Shown one piece after another: positions 23,791 through 34,605 of a stretch of 64,000 bases of DNA. The translations under genes and the position numbers were made by a program. Within the stretch, counting starts at the first letter, position 1, and every line of letters begins with the position of its first letter. The notes beneath the pieces were generated by a model. The model saw only the letters and a program-made list of their open reading frames with translations. It made no database searches and was not told the origin of the DNA. Source of the stretch: Ophioderma brevispina (Eukaryota; Echinodermata; Ophiuroidea; Amphilepidida; Ophiodermatidae); the NCBI GenBank assembly GCA_023653785.1, contig JAMKCH010078761.1:1-64000 (forward strand). The letters are read 5' to 3'.

Positions 23791-23999
23791 AATGAATTTT
23801 TTCATCAACACCAGACTAGTCCTACTAGCGCAGGTGGAATATAATAGTTCCGAGCGCGGCTCAACAGATGCAGCCAAAGGATGGGACGGAGACACCAAAA
23901 ACATAAAGACACATATGGACATCAGGGATGAAAATCATAAAAGTTGAAACACAGATGCTCACCTAACTAGGAGGAATAATACGGGCGAGTGTCATGGTC

Positions 24000-25030
24000 G
24001 GCAACTTAAATTATGTGGATTGTTTTGGTAGATTTTACGTGCTGTTTCTGCAGAAAAGCCCTCACAACGCTTTTCTTGTGGCGTTTCTACGTTCTCGTTG
24101 TAATACACCGACGAAAACGTTGTGGGAACCATTACGAAATGGCTTGGCAAATTCCGGCGATTGAGATCCCGCAGTGGTAGGCCCACGAGGAAGTGATATT
24201 ACGAACAGCGGAGATCGGGCCCGTAAGGGACCCGCCACCGCACCAGAATCAGCAATTGACCGAGGAAAATCCATTGGCTGAGCGTCGTCTTTGATGCGGG
24301 ACCATGAGGGGCAGCGTGTGTGAGAAACAAACCCGTCGTTCGAAGCCCCGGATTGAAGCGGTTTGGCGCTTATAGTAATCAAGGGCCCGAACAGGACACC
24401 AACAGGCGATCCTCACCGCACCGGGATCTTAATGTTGGCGATCAGGGGTAGGATAATGGTAGAGTGCCTAAAAGAAGATGGCTAATTCTGGCCAGAAAAG
24501 TCGGGCTAGACACACTTAACCCTGTCCCGGGAGACTCTGATGCCGAGATTGAGATGTTTTTATCTCAGAGCATCGTCCTCCCGGAGGCAAGTGCAACCAA
24601 GGAAGGCCGTTTTAGAGTGACATGCCTTAAGCGGAGCCTCATCATCGGTTCAAACGGAGGCTAGTAAGTAGTCTAAGACGATGTTAAGGTCCCAAGGAGG
24701 GACCACGTCCTGGTGGAGGTCGAGTATTATAACATCCCCTCCAAAAGGAGACGGATTGTCCCGTCATCGTTGATGGTAGACCCTTCCTCAAACCCTCTGT
24801 GGATCGCAAGGATGGGGCTTGTAATTTTAACGGTACTGGTCTCAGGCCGCTATCGAGGCGTTCGGTGAGGAAGTCGGCGATCTCGGCTACAGTCAGCTCG
24901 AGGCGGAGAGACTTTCTCGTCGCTCACACCACGGAGGAGGGGCCTAGACGCTTAACTGTAAGGTCCATCGTGGATCTCCTTCTTCCGGAGGATATGAGCG
25001 AGGCAGCCATCTGCGAAAAGCAATATATCG
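24000..25030 (-). pseudogene. DIRS tyrosine recombinase remnant
   Basis: In order on the minus strand: LTVAEIADFLTERLDSGLRP (N-terminal SAM-like fold), PWDLNIVLDYL, LRHVTLK and LVALASGR, a CPVRALDYYKRQT segment, then ISAVRNITSSWAYHCGIS and TFSSVYYNEN. DIRS recombinases have W-D-L-x-x-V-L-x-Y-L, L-T-x-K-T-A-x-L-x-A-L, C-P-V-R-A-L-x-x-Y and S-A-H-D-V-R-x-x-x-x-S-W-A...TF...Y. Here the His-Asp of the H-x-x-R catalytic motif appears deleted (ISA-VRN), and several stops and frameshifts interrupt the domain, so it cannot be functional. The candidate catalytic Tyr is still visible in the last segment. Confidence 0.85.
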
Positions 25031-25068
25031 GCATCGTTTGCTGATAATGGCCATGCGTCAACGAGATG

Positions 25069-25900
25069 TTATATCGATAGATTGGCGTTCCCTCCGTCCG
25101 GAAGGGTAATTAGATCCGGACGGATTGGAGTCGTCGCGGAGGAGCCACTAGATGATCTACCGTGGCCGGAACCACAAAGGTGTTTCGGCCCGAAGGGAGC
25201 GATGAGGATGACCAGGCTAATCCTCCCGCCCTCTTCGACACCACTCGGTGGAGACTCGGGATTGGGGAATGCGTAGGCCGTGTACCCCGACCAGACTATC
25301 GACAGAGCGTCGACTGCAAACGCTCCCGGGTCGGGAGGGACGGGAGCAATACAGAGGGAGCTGGCGATATGAATCGTAAGCTGAGAAGCAAAACAGGTCG
25401 ACTCTCTCGAAGATCGCCCGAGCGACTGCGTTTCAGTATCCATCCGGGCAGTCGTCCTGCACTGAGACAAATCGTCGGCGAGGATGTTGACGGCGCCCGG
25501 AATGGGGACCGCGGACAAAGTGATGGCCCTGGTATCGACACCAATTGATGACACGCATGGCTCGAACACAGGGTCCGGGATCGGCCCGCCCTGCTTGTTG
25601 ATATTGGCCACCACCGTGGAATTATCCGTCTGGACCAGGACAATGGTGTTGGTCACCATCGTCTCGAAAGTGTGGCGAGCGGCTACTCGACGCCCACAAT
25701 TCGAGACTATTGGACATGGGCGCGTGCCTCGGACTGGGACCACGTCCCCGAGCCACGCAGATCTAGGTAAAATCCCCCAACCGATCTCGACGCGTCCGTC
25801 GTGATTACTGTTCGCTGACGCGCGAAGTCGGATGGGGAAGGAGTGCACGCGGGGAAGAGTGTCCCTCTGGCTGCCTAGGTACACCAGCGAAGCCGACCAT
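25069..25900 (-). pseudogene. DIRS pol remnant: RNase H and downstream region
   Basis: Minus-strand translation gives VITTDAS (in a frame shifted from the following GWGILP), SQSEARAHV in another frame, then LVQTDNSTVVANINKQGG, IPGAVNILADDLSQ and PDPGAFAVDALSIVW...YAFPNP. These match the RNase H and following region of DIRS/PAT-type polyproteins (TDAS..GWG, HIN..EL, TDNTTVVAYINKQGG, HIPG..N..AD.LSR, DAL...W...YAFPP). At least three frameshifts break it. In SAVPIPGAVN a Pro stands where the family has His. Upstream on the same strand (25.9-26.1 kb) the sequence is too decayed to assign. Confidence 0.88.
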
Positions 25901-26129
25901 AAGGCATCAGAGGTTCCGGAGAAGCAGCTCTATCCTCGCCCAACGAAGAACCTCAGGTCGGGGGGTTGGGGGCGAGTGTACAGGGCGAAAGAACCGAGTC
26001 GCGTACCGGTAGACAATGCCAGGTCCAGCTGCCGCAACTGATTCCTCCCAATACGGGGAGTAGCCAGTTGGGGCCGCCTTTCCCGACGGTATCTTGGCGC
26101 CAGTCGGGGTCCATGGCTAGAGTCCGCAA

Positions 26130-28140
26130 GAAGGAGTTAAAATCCTTCTCTGAAAGTCCGCCAGGGACTTGGTGAAAGACTTAACCGAAAACCCCGCGGC
26201 CTTCTGCGGCACTTCAACGGACCGATTCCATAGCCAGACCAAACGTCTGACGGAAGGGTCAAAGCTTGTACACGTGTAGTGGAAGTAATGAGAAGCCGAG
26301 ATCCAGCTGTCCCACATCCGCACCCTGCTCCGGCGCGCAAGGCAAGCCGAGCTGGTCGGCAGCCCTGCGGAGACGGCAGGAGTTGCACGCGGTGAGAGTG
26401 TCACATCAGCCCTGCTCCGGAGCGGCTGACTGCCGAGACGGGTCCGGAGGATCAACACTGACAGGGTGAGATGCCTCCGAGCCGGGTCTCACTGGCACTG
26501 GCGCTGTCTTCTGAAACCTCAGAAGTCTGCGGCCGGTAAGAGGGTCCTGAGAGGACGGTCGGAGCCGGGGGAGCAGGTGAGGGGAGGGGTTACGGTGAAG
26601 GCCACCTGGCGGCAACACTGGACCTCCCGCGGGGAGGGGGGGGGGGGGACTAAGCCCACTGGCGCTGACTGGGCAGCTGGGCTGAAAGCTCGGCTGAACC
26701 CAGCCTGACCCGAGGGGGTGATGGCCGAGAAGGATGTGGAGACACCCAAACCCCCCCTAAACAAGTCCAGGTACGCTAGCCGGTGGGAAGTGGACGGGTA
26801 CGCCGCCCTGCCCGGCCAGGAACAGGCGTGCCGCCGCAGCACCGCCACTCCATGAAAGTGACAATACGCTGCAGCAGCGGGCGATAACACCGTCGGAAAG
26901 CGGCGAGTCGCCACCCCGACAGCACCTGGGTTCCAAGGCTGGGCAGCCGACGGTGGAGGCGCAGAGAGTTGCCATAGCCCGAGGGGCACCCGCAACGGGA
27001 GCCCCGGTTGAAAAACATACCAGATGATCCCACCCAGCAGTCCAAGCCGACTGGGGGGGTAGGCAACGTTACGGGGCGCAAGCGTAACCGTGAGGTCGGC
27101 TGCGGCGGGCTCCCGAAGCCCCCTGCGGGAGCAGGCCACGGTGACTGCTCTGCAGGAGCGCTGGCGGCCGGGGCACCCACACGGTGCCCCACCACAGGCG
27201 ACCAACCATAGTAACGGGTCGGGGTACATCGCACCGTCACACGGAAGGTGTACCGAGTGGAGCGCCGGAGCCGACGGGTCAAGCTGGGGCGTCAACTGGG
27301 GCCTGCGGAAGCAACCACACCACACCAAGCCCGCTAGGGCCCGGCGCGGCATACGTACGGCTGGGGTGGCTATCATGCGAGGTCTGGTAAGCGTGGAGGG
27401 ACACCATGCGGTAGCCGTGCAAGGGTCACCGTAGCTCGTCTGCCTGTCCCTAACGGCAGAACCCGTGGTGAAGTACCCGTAGTCGCGGTCGGGGGCCCAG
27501 AAGACGCCGGGACTACAAACACGCTAGGCATCGGCACTAGGGCGATGGATCGACCCCGCGTCACCGGGGCCGCACCATCACCACTCACCACCAACGGAAG
27601 TGTTCACTACAGACCGCAAACCTGGGTTATTGGCAGGGTGAATCCGCGCGAGACCTGCCACGGTAAAGCCCCGAGGCTAAACCAGGCAAGCTAGCAGGCG
27701 GTATCTGCGCGGATTGACGGGCGAACCCCGTGGGAGGCTGCTGAGAAAATTGCAGTGAAGCAGCCGATAGCTTGCCCCACCTTGGGAGCTCCTAGAGCAG
27801 CCGGAGCTGCCCGAGAGAAAGATCACCGGACCGGAGCCCGAGCACCAACCCCCCTTTTCCTAAGCGAAAACGGAAGAGATCCGCAGCTCAATGGGCGGCC
27901 CCAATGGGCGTTGGATAATCCAATGCAGAAAGACATTTACACGGTCGATGCGGGAGCATTGCAGATGGATAACGCAAAGAGGATGGGGATCAAAAGAATG
28001 AAGGTGGGACACCGTGAGCATCTACGCGACGAAAATAACGGGGTGACGACCCGAGCCAGAGGTTACCGTGTCCAGAAACAGATAAGAAAAATTAAAGCGA
28101 GCCGTGGAGGGACTCCCGACACGTAACAAAGGGACTAAGA
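26130..28140. other. GC-rich unassigned part of the DIRS element
   Basis: About 2 kb of very GC-rich sequence between the pol remnant and the 5' terminal repeat. Long open frames exist on both strands, for example 26519-27376 minus and 27755-28126 plus, but their translations are Pro/Arg/Gly-rich or basic and show no motif I recognise. By position it should include the gag-like ORF, and the reverse transcriptase unless that was deleted. The abrupt composition makes a separate insertion possible too. A run of G occurs at 26636-26650. Confidence 0.4.
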
Positions 28141-28629
28141 AACCGTCTCGGTAACTGAGTCAAAAACGGTTAAAGAAATGTTCCAAGTCAGTTTAAATAT
28201 TTTATAAATACCAAACAAGCATATATAAATAAATGACACCCACTCACCCATATAGAACTGTTATATAGTAAAACCACAAAGAAACGAAAGGCTCACACCA
28301 AACCAAGGCATCAAAGCACGCAAAAACGTGCGGCAAGGCTGCCTTTGTTGACCTTGTCCCGCAACAAAAAAAAAAAAAAAAATATCACATGACCGCATGG
28401 CGGTAAAAAAGGATTACAACACAAAAAAGATCTCCGTCGGAGGTATAAATCCAGGTGTATTTTGCCGTCCAAAGAGTGCTTATTCCTTAGTATAATAATC
28501 CTATATATCCAAGGTGTTGGTAGTAGTATTAGGAGTATTCCGAAAGAGAAGACCCAGTTCGTATATCAATATAATTCTCAAGTTGGCCAGTAGTATAGAG
28601 CCGCGATCGTAACACGTCCGCTTAGCTAG

Positions 28630-28816
28630 CTGGCCAAAACGGAACTGAGGAGGAGAACAATGGCCGACAGGGTGTGACCTGGGTTAACTGGGGAGGGACG
28701 GTCCATTGCTTTTTAGGGGTGTTATTTGTATTTGGGCATTCACTTTCTCAATGAAGGAAAATGCATGTTTCAGTCAAAAATTGGTGTAAAGGGGAATCAG
28801 CTCAGTGTTATGATTT
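28630..28816. repeat. DIRS inverted terminal repeat, 5' side of the element
   Basis: About 187 bp whose reverse complement aligns along its length with 23412-23602. Shared blocks include AAATCAT, CTGATTCCC, TGAATGCCC, CAAATA, ACCGTCCCTCCC and GTTTTGGCC. The two differ by many small substitutions and indels, so the insertion is not recent. Confidence 0.85.
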
Positions 28817-29226
28817 CCCTAAGTGCCTTCTGCACTTCTTGCAGACTGGCACAAAAAGTGGAAAAATAGCATTCATTTGAGGTAAAGTTATTGGGTCACA
28901 CTGTACAGAGAGTTTTTTCATCTCAGTTTTTGGGTTTACCCCAATACCTCCATAATGCACATTGTGCACTATTTCAGCCCTGGAGCAGGTCATTTGGCGC
29001 CCTTTTCTTAAAAAAAATCTTGCATCCAAGACCTATTATGAGAACCTATTCATAACTCACCGGATGTCAAGGTTACATGACGCACAGGTATAAGAATGAT
29101 GCCCATATTAAAGCGGTATGAACAGCAATGATGTGAGAAAATTTAAAAAAAATATTTAAAGAAGTAAAATACGGTCAATGGTGTTTTCTATGAAAGCCGG
29201 TCTGAAAATGCATGAGTTGTACCATA

Positions 29227-30377
29227 TTTGAGTTGTGAATGGTTGCCAAAGGTGGCCGTTCACGATGAACCAGGGACCTTCAGACCGAAGGCCAGGGGTT
29301 TCCATGTGCATGCATGATGCATGCAATTTTATCGGTAAGGTTACATAATCAATTTGACCGTTAATACTTCTCCCGAGGGCATGCCAAAATAAACAAACAT
29401 TGCGAAATGTTGACCTTTTTTGCAACCTTCACAGTAAGAGGAAACAAAACTCAACTTTCAGTGCTACCAGAGACACATCAGTCAAGACCTTAACAGGACG
29501 ACACACACACAAACAGTTAACTGTCTTGACTCCTCTTATGTAATCTTATTATAACGCATATACCACTATCTAAACCACCATGAGCAATTGCACAATTACC
29601 CACTGATGATAATTGAATCATAGGTTGTTGGCTACTTAATATGGCACGTAAAGGACAACATGAGATGAATTATCACTTTTTGCTGTCCCTTATTAGCCTT
29701 TCAAAGCTTTGCTTTATTTGTAGTTGGCTACAACCCTGAGTTCCTTCACATGATGTGCTATAGCGCCCTCTCCTTGGGGTGTAAGCTATCAAGTCGAGGA
29801 CCTACCACTTCTCAAAGAAAGTGGATTTACAATACTGCACAGTGAATTGAATCTCTTTAGGACTATGATATGGATTCAAGTCAAGACTAAAGGTCAGTTC
29901 ATACTTCACTGCATGCAGTGACAGTGCTGCAAATGCAGACTAACAAAATTGTCACTGCAATTCACTTGCAGTATTGCAACGCCAATGCAGTACTGCAACG
30001 AAGTTAAATTTTTAACTGGTAGTGTATGCAGCCAAGATGCAGGGGAGTGCAGTTCAGTGTTTGCAGTATGCCAAATTTACTGCAAGTTTACTGCACGTTA
30101 CTGCACACCCGGACCTGCAGTGACCTGGGTTGACCTGCACAGTAAATCGATTAGAGTGCAGCGGAAGTGACGGGAACATTGCAGTAAATTACTGCACAGC
30201 AATGCAGGGCAGTGGAAGTATGAAAGGGACCTTTACAAGGGCATGTGAAATTGGCTAGGGACAATTTGAAAGTGCAAATCAAAGCCTCTTTACATGATGT
30301 TGTTGATTGGTTTTTTCGTTATTTTCCATGATAATCCTGAAACTATCCGGGGAACTGATTAGATGATGATATTTTGA
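29227..30377. repeat. Tandem duplication, unit 1 (1.15 kb)
   Basis: Runs from TTGAG-TTGTGAATGG to GATATTTTGAG. Repeated directly at 30373-31549. The right 650 bp of the two units are almost identical, while the left 500 bp differ by many small indels. Confidence 0.85.
29888..30235. mobile_element. MITE with dense TGCAGT/ACTGCA repeats, copy 1
   Basis: Ends read TAAAGGTCAGTTCATACTTC and, inverted, GTAAAGGTCCCTTTCATACT. The interior holds more than 20 occurrences of CTGCA or TGCAG in about 330 bp, giving many possible hairpins. Frames are open in part but the translation is repeat-driven. Confidence 0.7.
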
Positions 30378-31549
30378 GTTTGTGAATGGTTGTGCCAACG
30401 GTGGCCGTTCAACGATGAACCAGGGACGTCACCCAAAGGCCAGGGTCTTCTCCATGTGCATGCATGCATGCATGCATTTTAATAGGTATGTTAATAATCA
30501 ATTTGACAGTAATACTTCTTTCTCCCGAGGCATGCCAAATAACAACATTGGAATGTTGACCTTTTTTGCAACCTTCACAGTACGAGGAACAAACTCAACT
30601 TTCAAGTGTCTACCAGGGGAGGAGGCCAGGACATCAGTCAATGACCCTTCACAGACGTCACAACACACACACACAGTTTAACTTTTTAACGCCTCTTATG
30701 TACTTTTAATAAAAAACCGCTATATACCACTACATAAACCAACACTGAAGTCAATTGCCAAACCCACTGAGATAATGAAGTCATGGGATTGAGTGGACTA
30801 CTCCTATGGCACGGTAAAGACAACATGAGATGAATTTCATCGCTTTGTGTGCTCCCTACTTAACCTTTCATTAAGGCTTTTTGCTTTATTTTTAGTTGGC
30901 TACAACCCTGAGTTCCTTCACATGATGTGCTATAGCGCCCTCTCCTTGGGGTGTAAGCTATCAAGTCGAGGACCTACCACTTCTCAAAGAAAGTGGATTT
31001 ACAATACTGCACAGTGAATTGAATCTCTTTAGGACTATGATATGGATTCAAGTCAAGACTAAAGGTCAGTTCATACTTCACTGCATGCAGTGACAGTGCT
31101 GCAAATGCAGACTAACAAAATTGTCACTGCAATTCACTTGCAGTATTGCAACGCCAATGCAGTACTGCAACGAAGTTAAATTTTTAACTGGTAGTGTATG
31201 CAGCCAAGATGCAGGGGAGTGCAGTTCAGTGTTTGCAGTATGCCAAATTTACTGCAAGTTTACTGCACGTTACTGCACACCCGGACCTGCAGTGACCTGG
31301 GTTGACCTGCACAGTAAATCGATTAGAGTGCAGCGGAAGTGACGGAACATTGCAGTAAATTACTGCACAGCAATGCAGGGCAGTGGAAGTATGAAAGGGA
31401 CCTTTACAAGGGCATGTGAAATTGGCTAGGGACAATTTGAAAGTGCAAATCAAAGCCTCTTTACATGATGTTGTTGATTGGTTTTTTCGTTATTTTCCAT
31501 GATAATCCTGAAACTATCCGGGGAACTGATTAGATGATGATATTTTGAG
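30373..31549. repeat. Tandem duplication, unit 2
   Basis: A direct repeat of 29227-30377 joined at a shared TTGAG. From 30378 to about 30890 it is a noisy version of unit 1; after that it matches base for base apart from one G. See findings for the assembly question. Confidence 0.85.
31060..31407. mobile_element. MITE with dense TGCAGT/ACTGCA repeats, copy 2
   Basis: Identical to 29888-30235 except for one missing G. It is present because it lies within the 1.15-kb tandem duplication, not through a second insertion. Confidence 0.7.
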
Positions 31550-31802
31550 GACTTATCGATAACGTGTAACATTGTTAACGTGCCCATGTGAGCTTGGGTG
31601 TATGCACTGCGGTCAACTAAATGTGATACTACTGTCTGATGGTGGCATTGTTCCTTTCCTGTTGGGGCATTGCATTGGTGGTTAGGCTTAAAACATATGG
31701 TGTGTTTGACGTAACGGAGGAAAAATATTAGGGTCAGTGATCAGGCAGATTTTCTTTTAGCTGACCTTCACATGTTTTCTCCACGAACTGATATTTTTTG
31801 CA

Positions 31803-31816
31803 GTGACCATAGCAAC
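31803..31816. promoter_or_regulatory. Candidate RFX X-box
   Basis: GTGACCATAGCAAC fits the X-box consensus with a two-base spacer. It lies between PAM exons, right of the tandem duplication. Motif evidence only. Confidence 0.3.
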
Positions 31817-31885
31817 GAATCTTTATTTACTTGTTTAGTGTTTTGTGGTTCGTTTTGATGGTTTTCCCTCTTTGTATTGGTATAA

Positions 31886-31965
31886 AAAAACAAAAAAAAA
31901 AAAAAAAAACAAAAAAATAATAAAAAAAAAAAAAAAAAATAAAAAAAATTAAAAAAAAAAAGAAT
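31886..31965. repeat. A-rich tract
   Basis: Nearly pure A broken by single C or T, 80 bp. No element body identified on either side. Confidence 0.9.
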
Positions 31966-33001
31966 TGCACCACTTCTAATTTTACAATTTAGACCAAGAA
32001 AAATATTTTTATTTTTTTTAATTCTTAGCTAATTTGCATAAAAAGGTTTTAGTCGGAAGTTTTCTAGGATGGTTGTTGGATCAACTTGTGAGGCGTCTTT
32101 GACAAAGGACTAGTGATCCCTTCGAACTTGAGGACAGGACAAACTACACCACAATTGTACGACCAAACCCTACCCTTACAGTTCACTAAGAAATCAGCAA
32201 GAGGGTAATAGACTACCACTGTCTGCAGTTATAGTAACACCCGTATTGGTAATAGGCCCACAAAGAGACCTCATTAATCACTTTATATTACATTCCAAGC
32301 AGAGTCAAGATATGTCTAAATATAATTGGTGGAAAAAATAATCACAATGTCCCTGCTGAGAAATGTCACTGATACACAAGCATTAGTTCTGCCAATGACT
32401 CCTGAACACATGTGAGTTATTTATGGTGGAGAACATAATTTTATTTTTGGGAAATAATTTCATACAAAAAAAAAACACTTTTTCTCCATATGCTGCCTGT
32501 TACCTACAATGCACATTTTTGTTACAAACTTTTGTATGTATGCTTATACACAAAGCTTTATATTAGAGTATATTATTATATTAGAGTGTATTACAGTTTG
32601 ATTATATCAATTCTAAGCTTAATTGTTATTAGAAATGCCAACATTTACATTCAAGCAATCATGGATGGAGGTTTCACACAGAAAGCAGGGAGGTTATCAG
32701 AATTATTTGCAACCTTCCTGAATCAGGGTGGTTGTCAAAGTTGTTAGCAAACAACTTAAAATGCAGGGAGCCTCCCTGAGAATCAAGGAGGGTTGGCATC
32801 TCCGTGTTACACCAATTTGTTAGAAAATCACACTTTGAATTGAGTGGAGAAAGAGCTGATTGTTCTGGAATCCAAATTAAAATGCAAACCTCAAGAGACT
32901 TAGACAAAGAATCAGGAAACTTAACATAACAACAACAACAGACAAACACTGTCTTTTGGTTTTGTACAAATTCTCCTCCTGTTCATTGCTGACGATCTTA
33001 C

Positions 33002-33171
33002 CTGTGGCCATTGTGGATCACCCTTTGCAATCTCTAACCAGGTTCCTCTGGAGTCTCCTTTGATTAAGTACCCAGTTATGACTTTGCCAAGTTCATGTGT
33101 ATGAGTTCGGAATGCAAACGGATAAATTGGTATAGGGTCTGTGTAACCACATGCCAAATCCTCATGGACAT
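33002..33171 (-). CDS. PAM: PAM exon: PHM copper-M histidines (HTH)
   Basis: A 170-nt PHM exon with a clean acceptor (attttacag) and donor (CAG|gtaagat). It contains ACGYTDPIPIYPFAF followed by RTHTHELGKVITGYLI and ends GDPQWPQ. Rat PHM has the equivalent FAYRVHTHHLGKVVSGYRV; the two His of H-T-H are copper-M ligands (His242 and His244 in rat numbering). PHM uses copper, ascorbate and O2 to hydroxylate the alpha carbon of a C-terminal glycine on peptide precursors in secretory granules. The residue after HTH is Glu instead of the usual His, but it is not a copper ligand. The exon ends in phase 0 after PQ. The following exon (family AFYPV...GD.LAARC) should lie between 33002 and 16988 and was not located. 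Confidence 0.96.
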
Positions 33172-33826
33172 CTGTAAAATAAAATGGTCATATGGTATTA
33201 TTTTAACAAAATAAAGCACATCAGAGTAGATGCATATGGTAAAATGTAATTATATTCTTTTTATCTGTGCCAATGGGACTTTTTCAATTGCAAACAAAGG
33301 GACACTCTCATTGTTGCATTTTTTTGCAGCATACACAATGCTATTGTTAACTACTAGCCTTAGCTTTCTGCAACTGACAATAAAAACAAAGTTTTGCAGG
33401 AATGCATTTGGTAAAGTTTTGGTGGTGATATATTTTGTGAAATTATTCACATTTACGTATAAAATCCTTGTACAGAAATAAAGCTCCTTATAAATTAGCT
33501 AAAATAAATTACATTAATTTGGCTGTTTTATTTTTGTTTCTCTTTGACTTCACATTCTCATCTCATTATGCATGATATCTATAAAAATAAAAACCATATG
33601 TAGAACTATAGTACAAAATTACAACTATACAAAGAATCAATATTTTAGTCAATACACATGCAGAATGTGCATTTTTATTGATTGAAATGTCATTGAACAT
33701 GTAAAATGTAAATTTTATTGTTTTTTATCTGCATTTTACAATCCTTACTGCCTCTTTAACTTAACAGTCCCTCCCTATTTATATAATTTATCAAAATATA
33801 AACTGATATTTGTCAAAAATGCAGTT

Positions 33827-33938
33827 GTAAACCCTATTCCATACTGTGCTACAATGGACGACAATGAAAAAAATATGGCCTTTTATTTGATATCAAAATC
33901 GATACTACTTTTGGGTAAATCAATCGGAACACACACCT
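33827..33938. mobile_element. MITE family A, right-end copy
   Basis: Shares CCATACTGTGCTA, ATATGGCC, AAAATCGATACTACTT and GGGTAAATC with 590-750 and ends ATCGGAACACACACCT followed by TTAA. Only the right half is present. Confidence 0.65.
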
Positions 33939-34035
33939 TTAAGGTGGCCTCCATACACATATTGTTGAGCTCATTAGTATTCATTAACATGCCACTAACT
34001 GGATGCAAAACTAAAATGTACCAAGTAGATTAATG

Positions 34036-34260
34036 AACAAAGACAGACAGACATACAGAGACAGACAGACAGACAAGTTAACCAGGTTATACTTGTGTGA
34101 CTTTTCTTTTGTTAAAATTAGACACACAAGTAGCAAAATTAGACACACAAGTCATGACGGAATAAAGCAATACATAAGAAATGCATGGAGTCATACAAGT
34201 ATACCTCAGTTAGCACAGACAGAGAGTCGGACAGACAGTCGGACAGACAGACATACATCT
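34036..34260. repeat. ACAG microsatellite in two blocks
   Basis: Blocks of AGACAGACAGAC near 34036-34078 and 34217-34256, with the block AAAATTAGACACACAAGT duplicated between them. Lies in the PAM intron between 39874 and 34605. Confidence 0.85.
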
Positions 34261-34537
34261 GCCCCGAAAACACAAGCTATTGACTATTGTGGGGTCAAAA
34301 ATGTGAATAATTTAAACCAACATTTTGTGAGTTCTCCGAATCTACAAGGGATATTTATTTAAATAACCAGGATCGTACTTTCTTTTTTTAAAATTTGGCA
34401 AGTTTCCCTTTCCAACATTTTGCAGACGAAGTTTTTCTATTGAATCCACTTCTCCTGGAAATTTAATGGTTACAATCCCCGCCATGACAATCACAAAGGA
34501 GGAAAAAGAAAGAATACGGCATGCATGTTCAACTTAC

Positions 34538-34605
34538 TGTGTGAATGCGGTCCTATGGTTACTTCTCCTGATACCATTAAGTAGATGCCAGCTAAATAGG
34601 GCTGC
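34538..34605 (-). CDS. PAM: PAM exon: PHM domain segment (PQPYLAGIYLMVSG)
   Basis: A 68-nt PHM exon. The acceptor is tcaatag before GCAGCCC and the donor ACA|gtaagt. It reads QPYLAGIYLMVSGEVTIGP and then His-Ser-His, matching the PHM stretch PQPLIAGMYLMMS that precedes the copper-M histidines. It enters with one base completing Pro and leaves with one base (A) that joins AT of the next exon to make Asn. Both junctions keep frame with the exons at 39874-39922 and 33002-33171. An alternative acceptor four bases downstream would break frame with the previous exon. No frame errors are seen. Confidence 0.85.

Larger units (their letters stand above)
23412..28816 (-). mobile_element. DIRS-like tyrosine-recombinase retrotransposon, decayed
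   Basis: A 5.4-kb element read on the minus strand. It has inverted terminal repeats at 28630-28816 and 23412-23602, a third copy of the terminal sequence near its 3' end at about 23726-23790 (the internal complementary region of DIRS elements), an RNase H remnant (25.1-25.85 kb) and a tyrosine recombinase remnant (24.0-25.0 kb), in DIRS order. It is more GC-rich than the surroundings, especially 24.4-27.7 kb. All coding parts carry stops and frameshifts, so it is inactive as sequenced. It lies in the PAM intron between 33002 and 16988. A reverse transcriptase core with Y-x-DD was not found, and the 26.1-28.1 kb part is unassigned. Confidence 0.9.

Noticed and set aside
26519..27376. 285-residue minus-strand open frame
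   Set aside because: Composition (Pro, Arg, Ala, Cys rich) follows GC content, other frames are also open, and no motif is seen.
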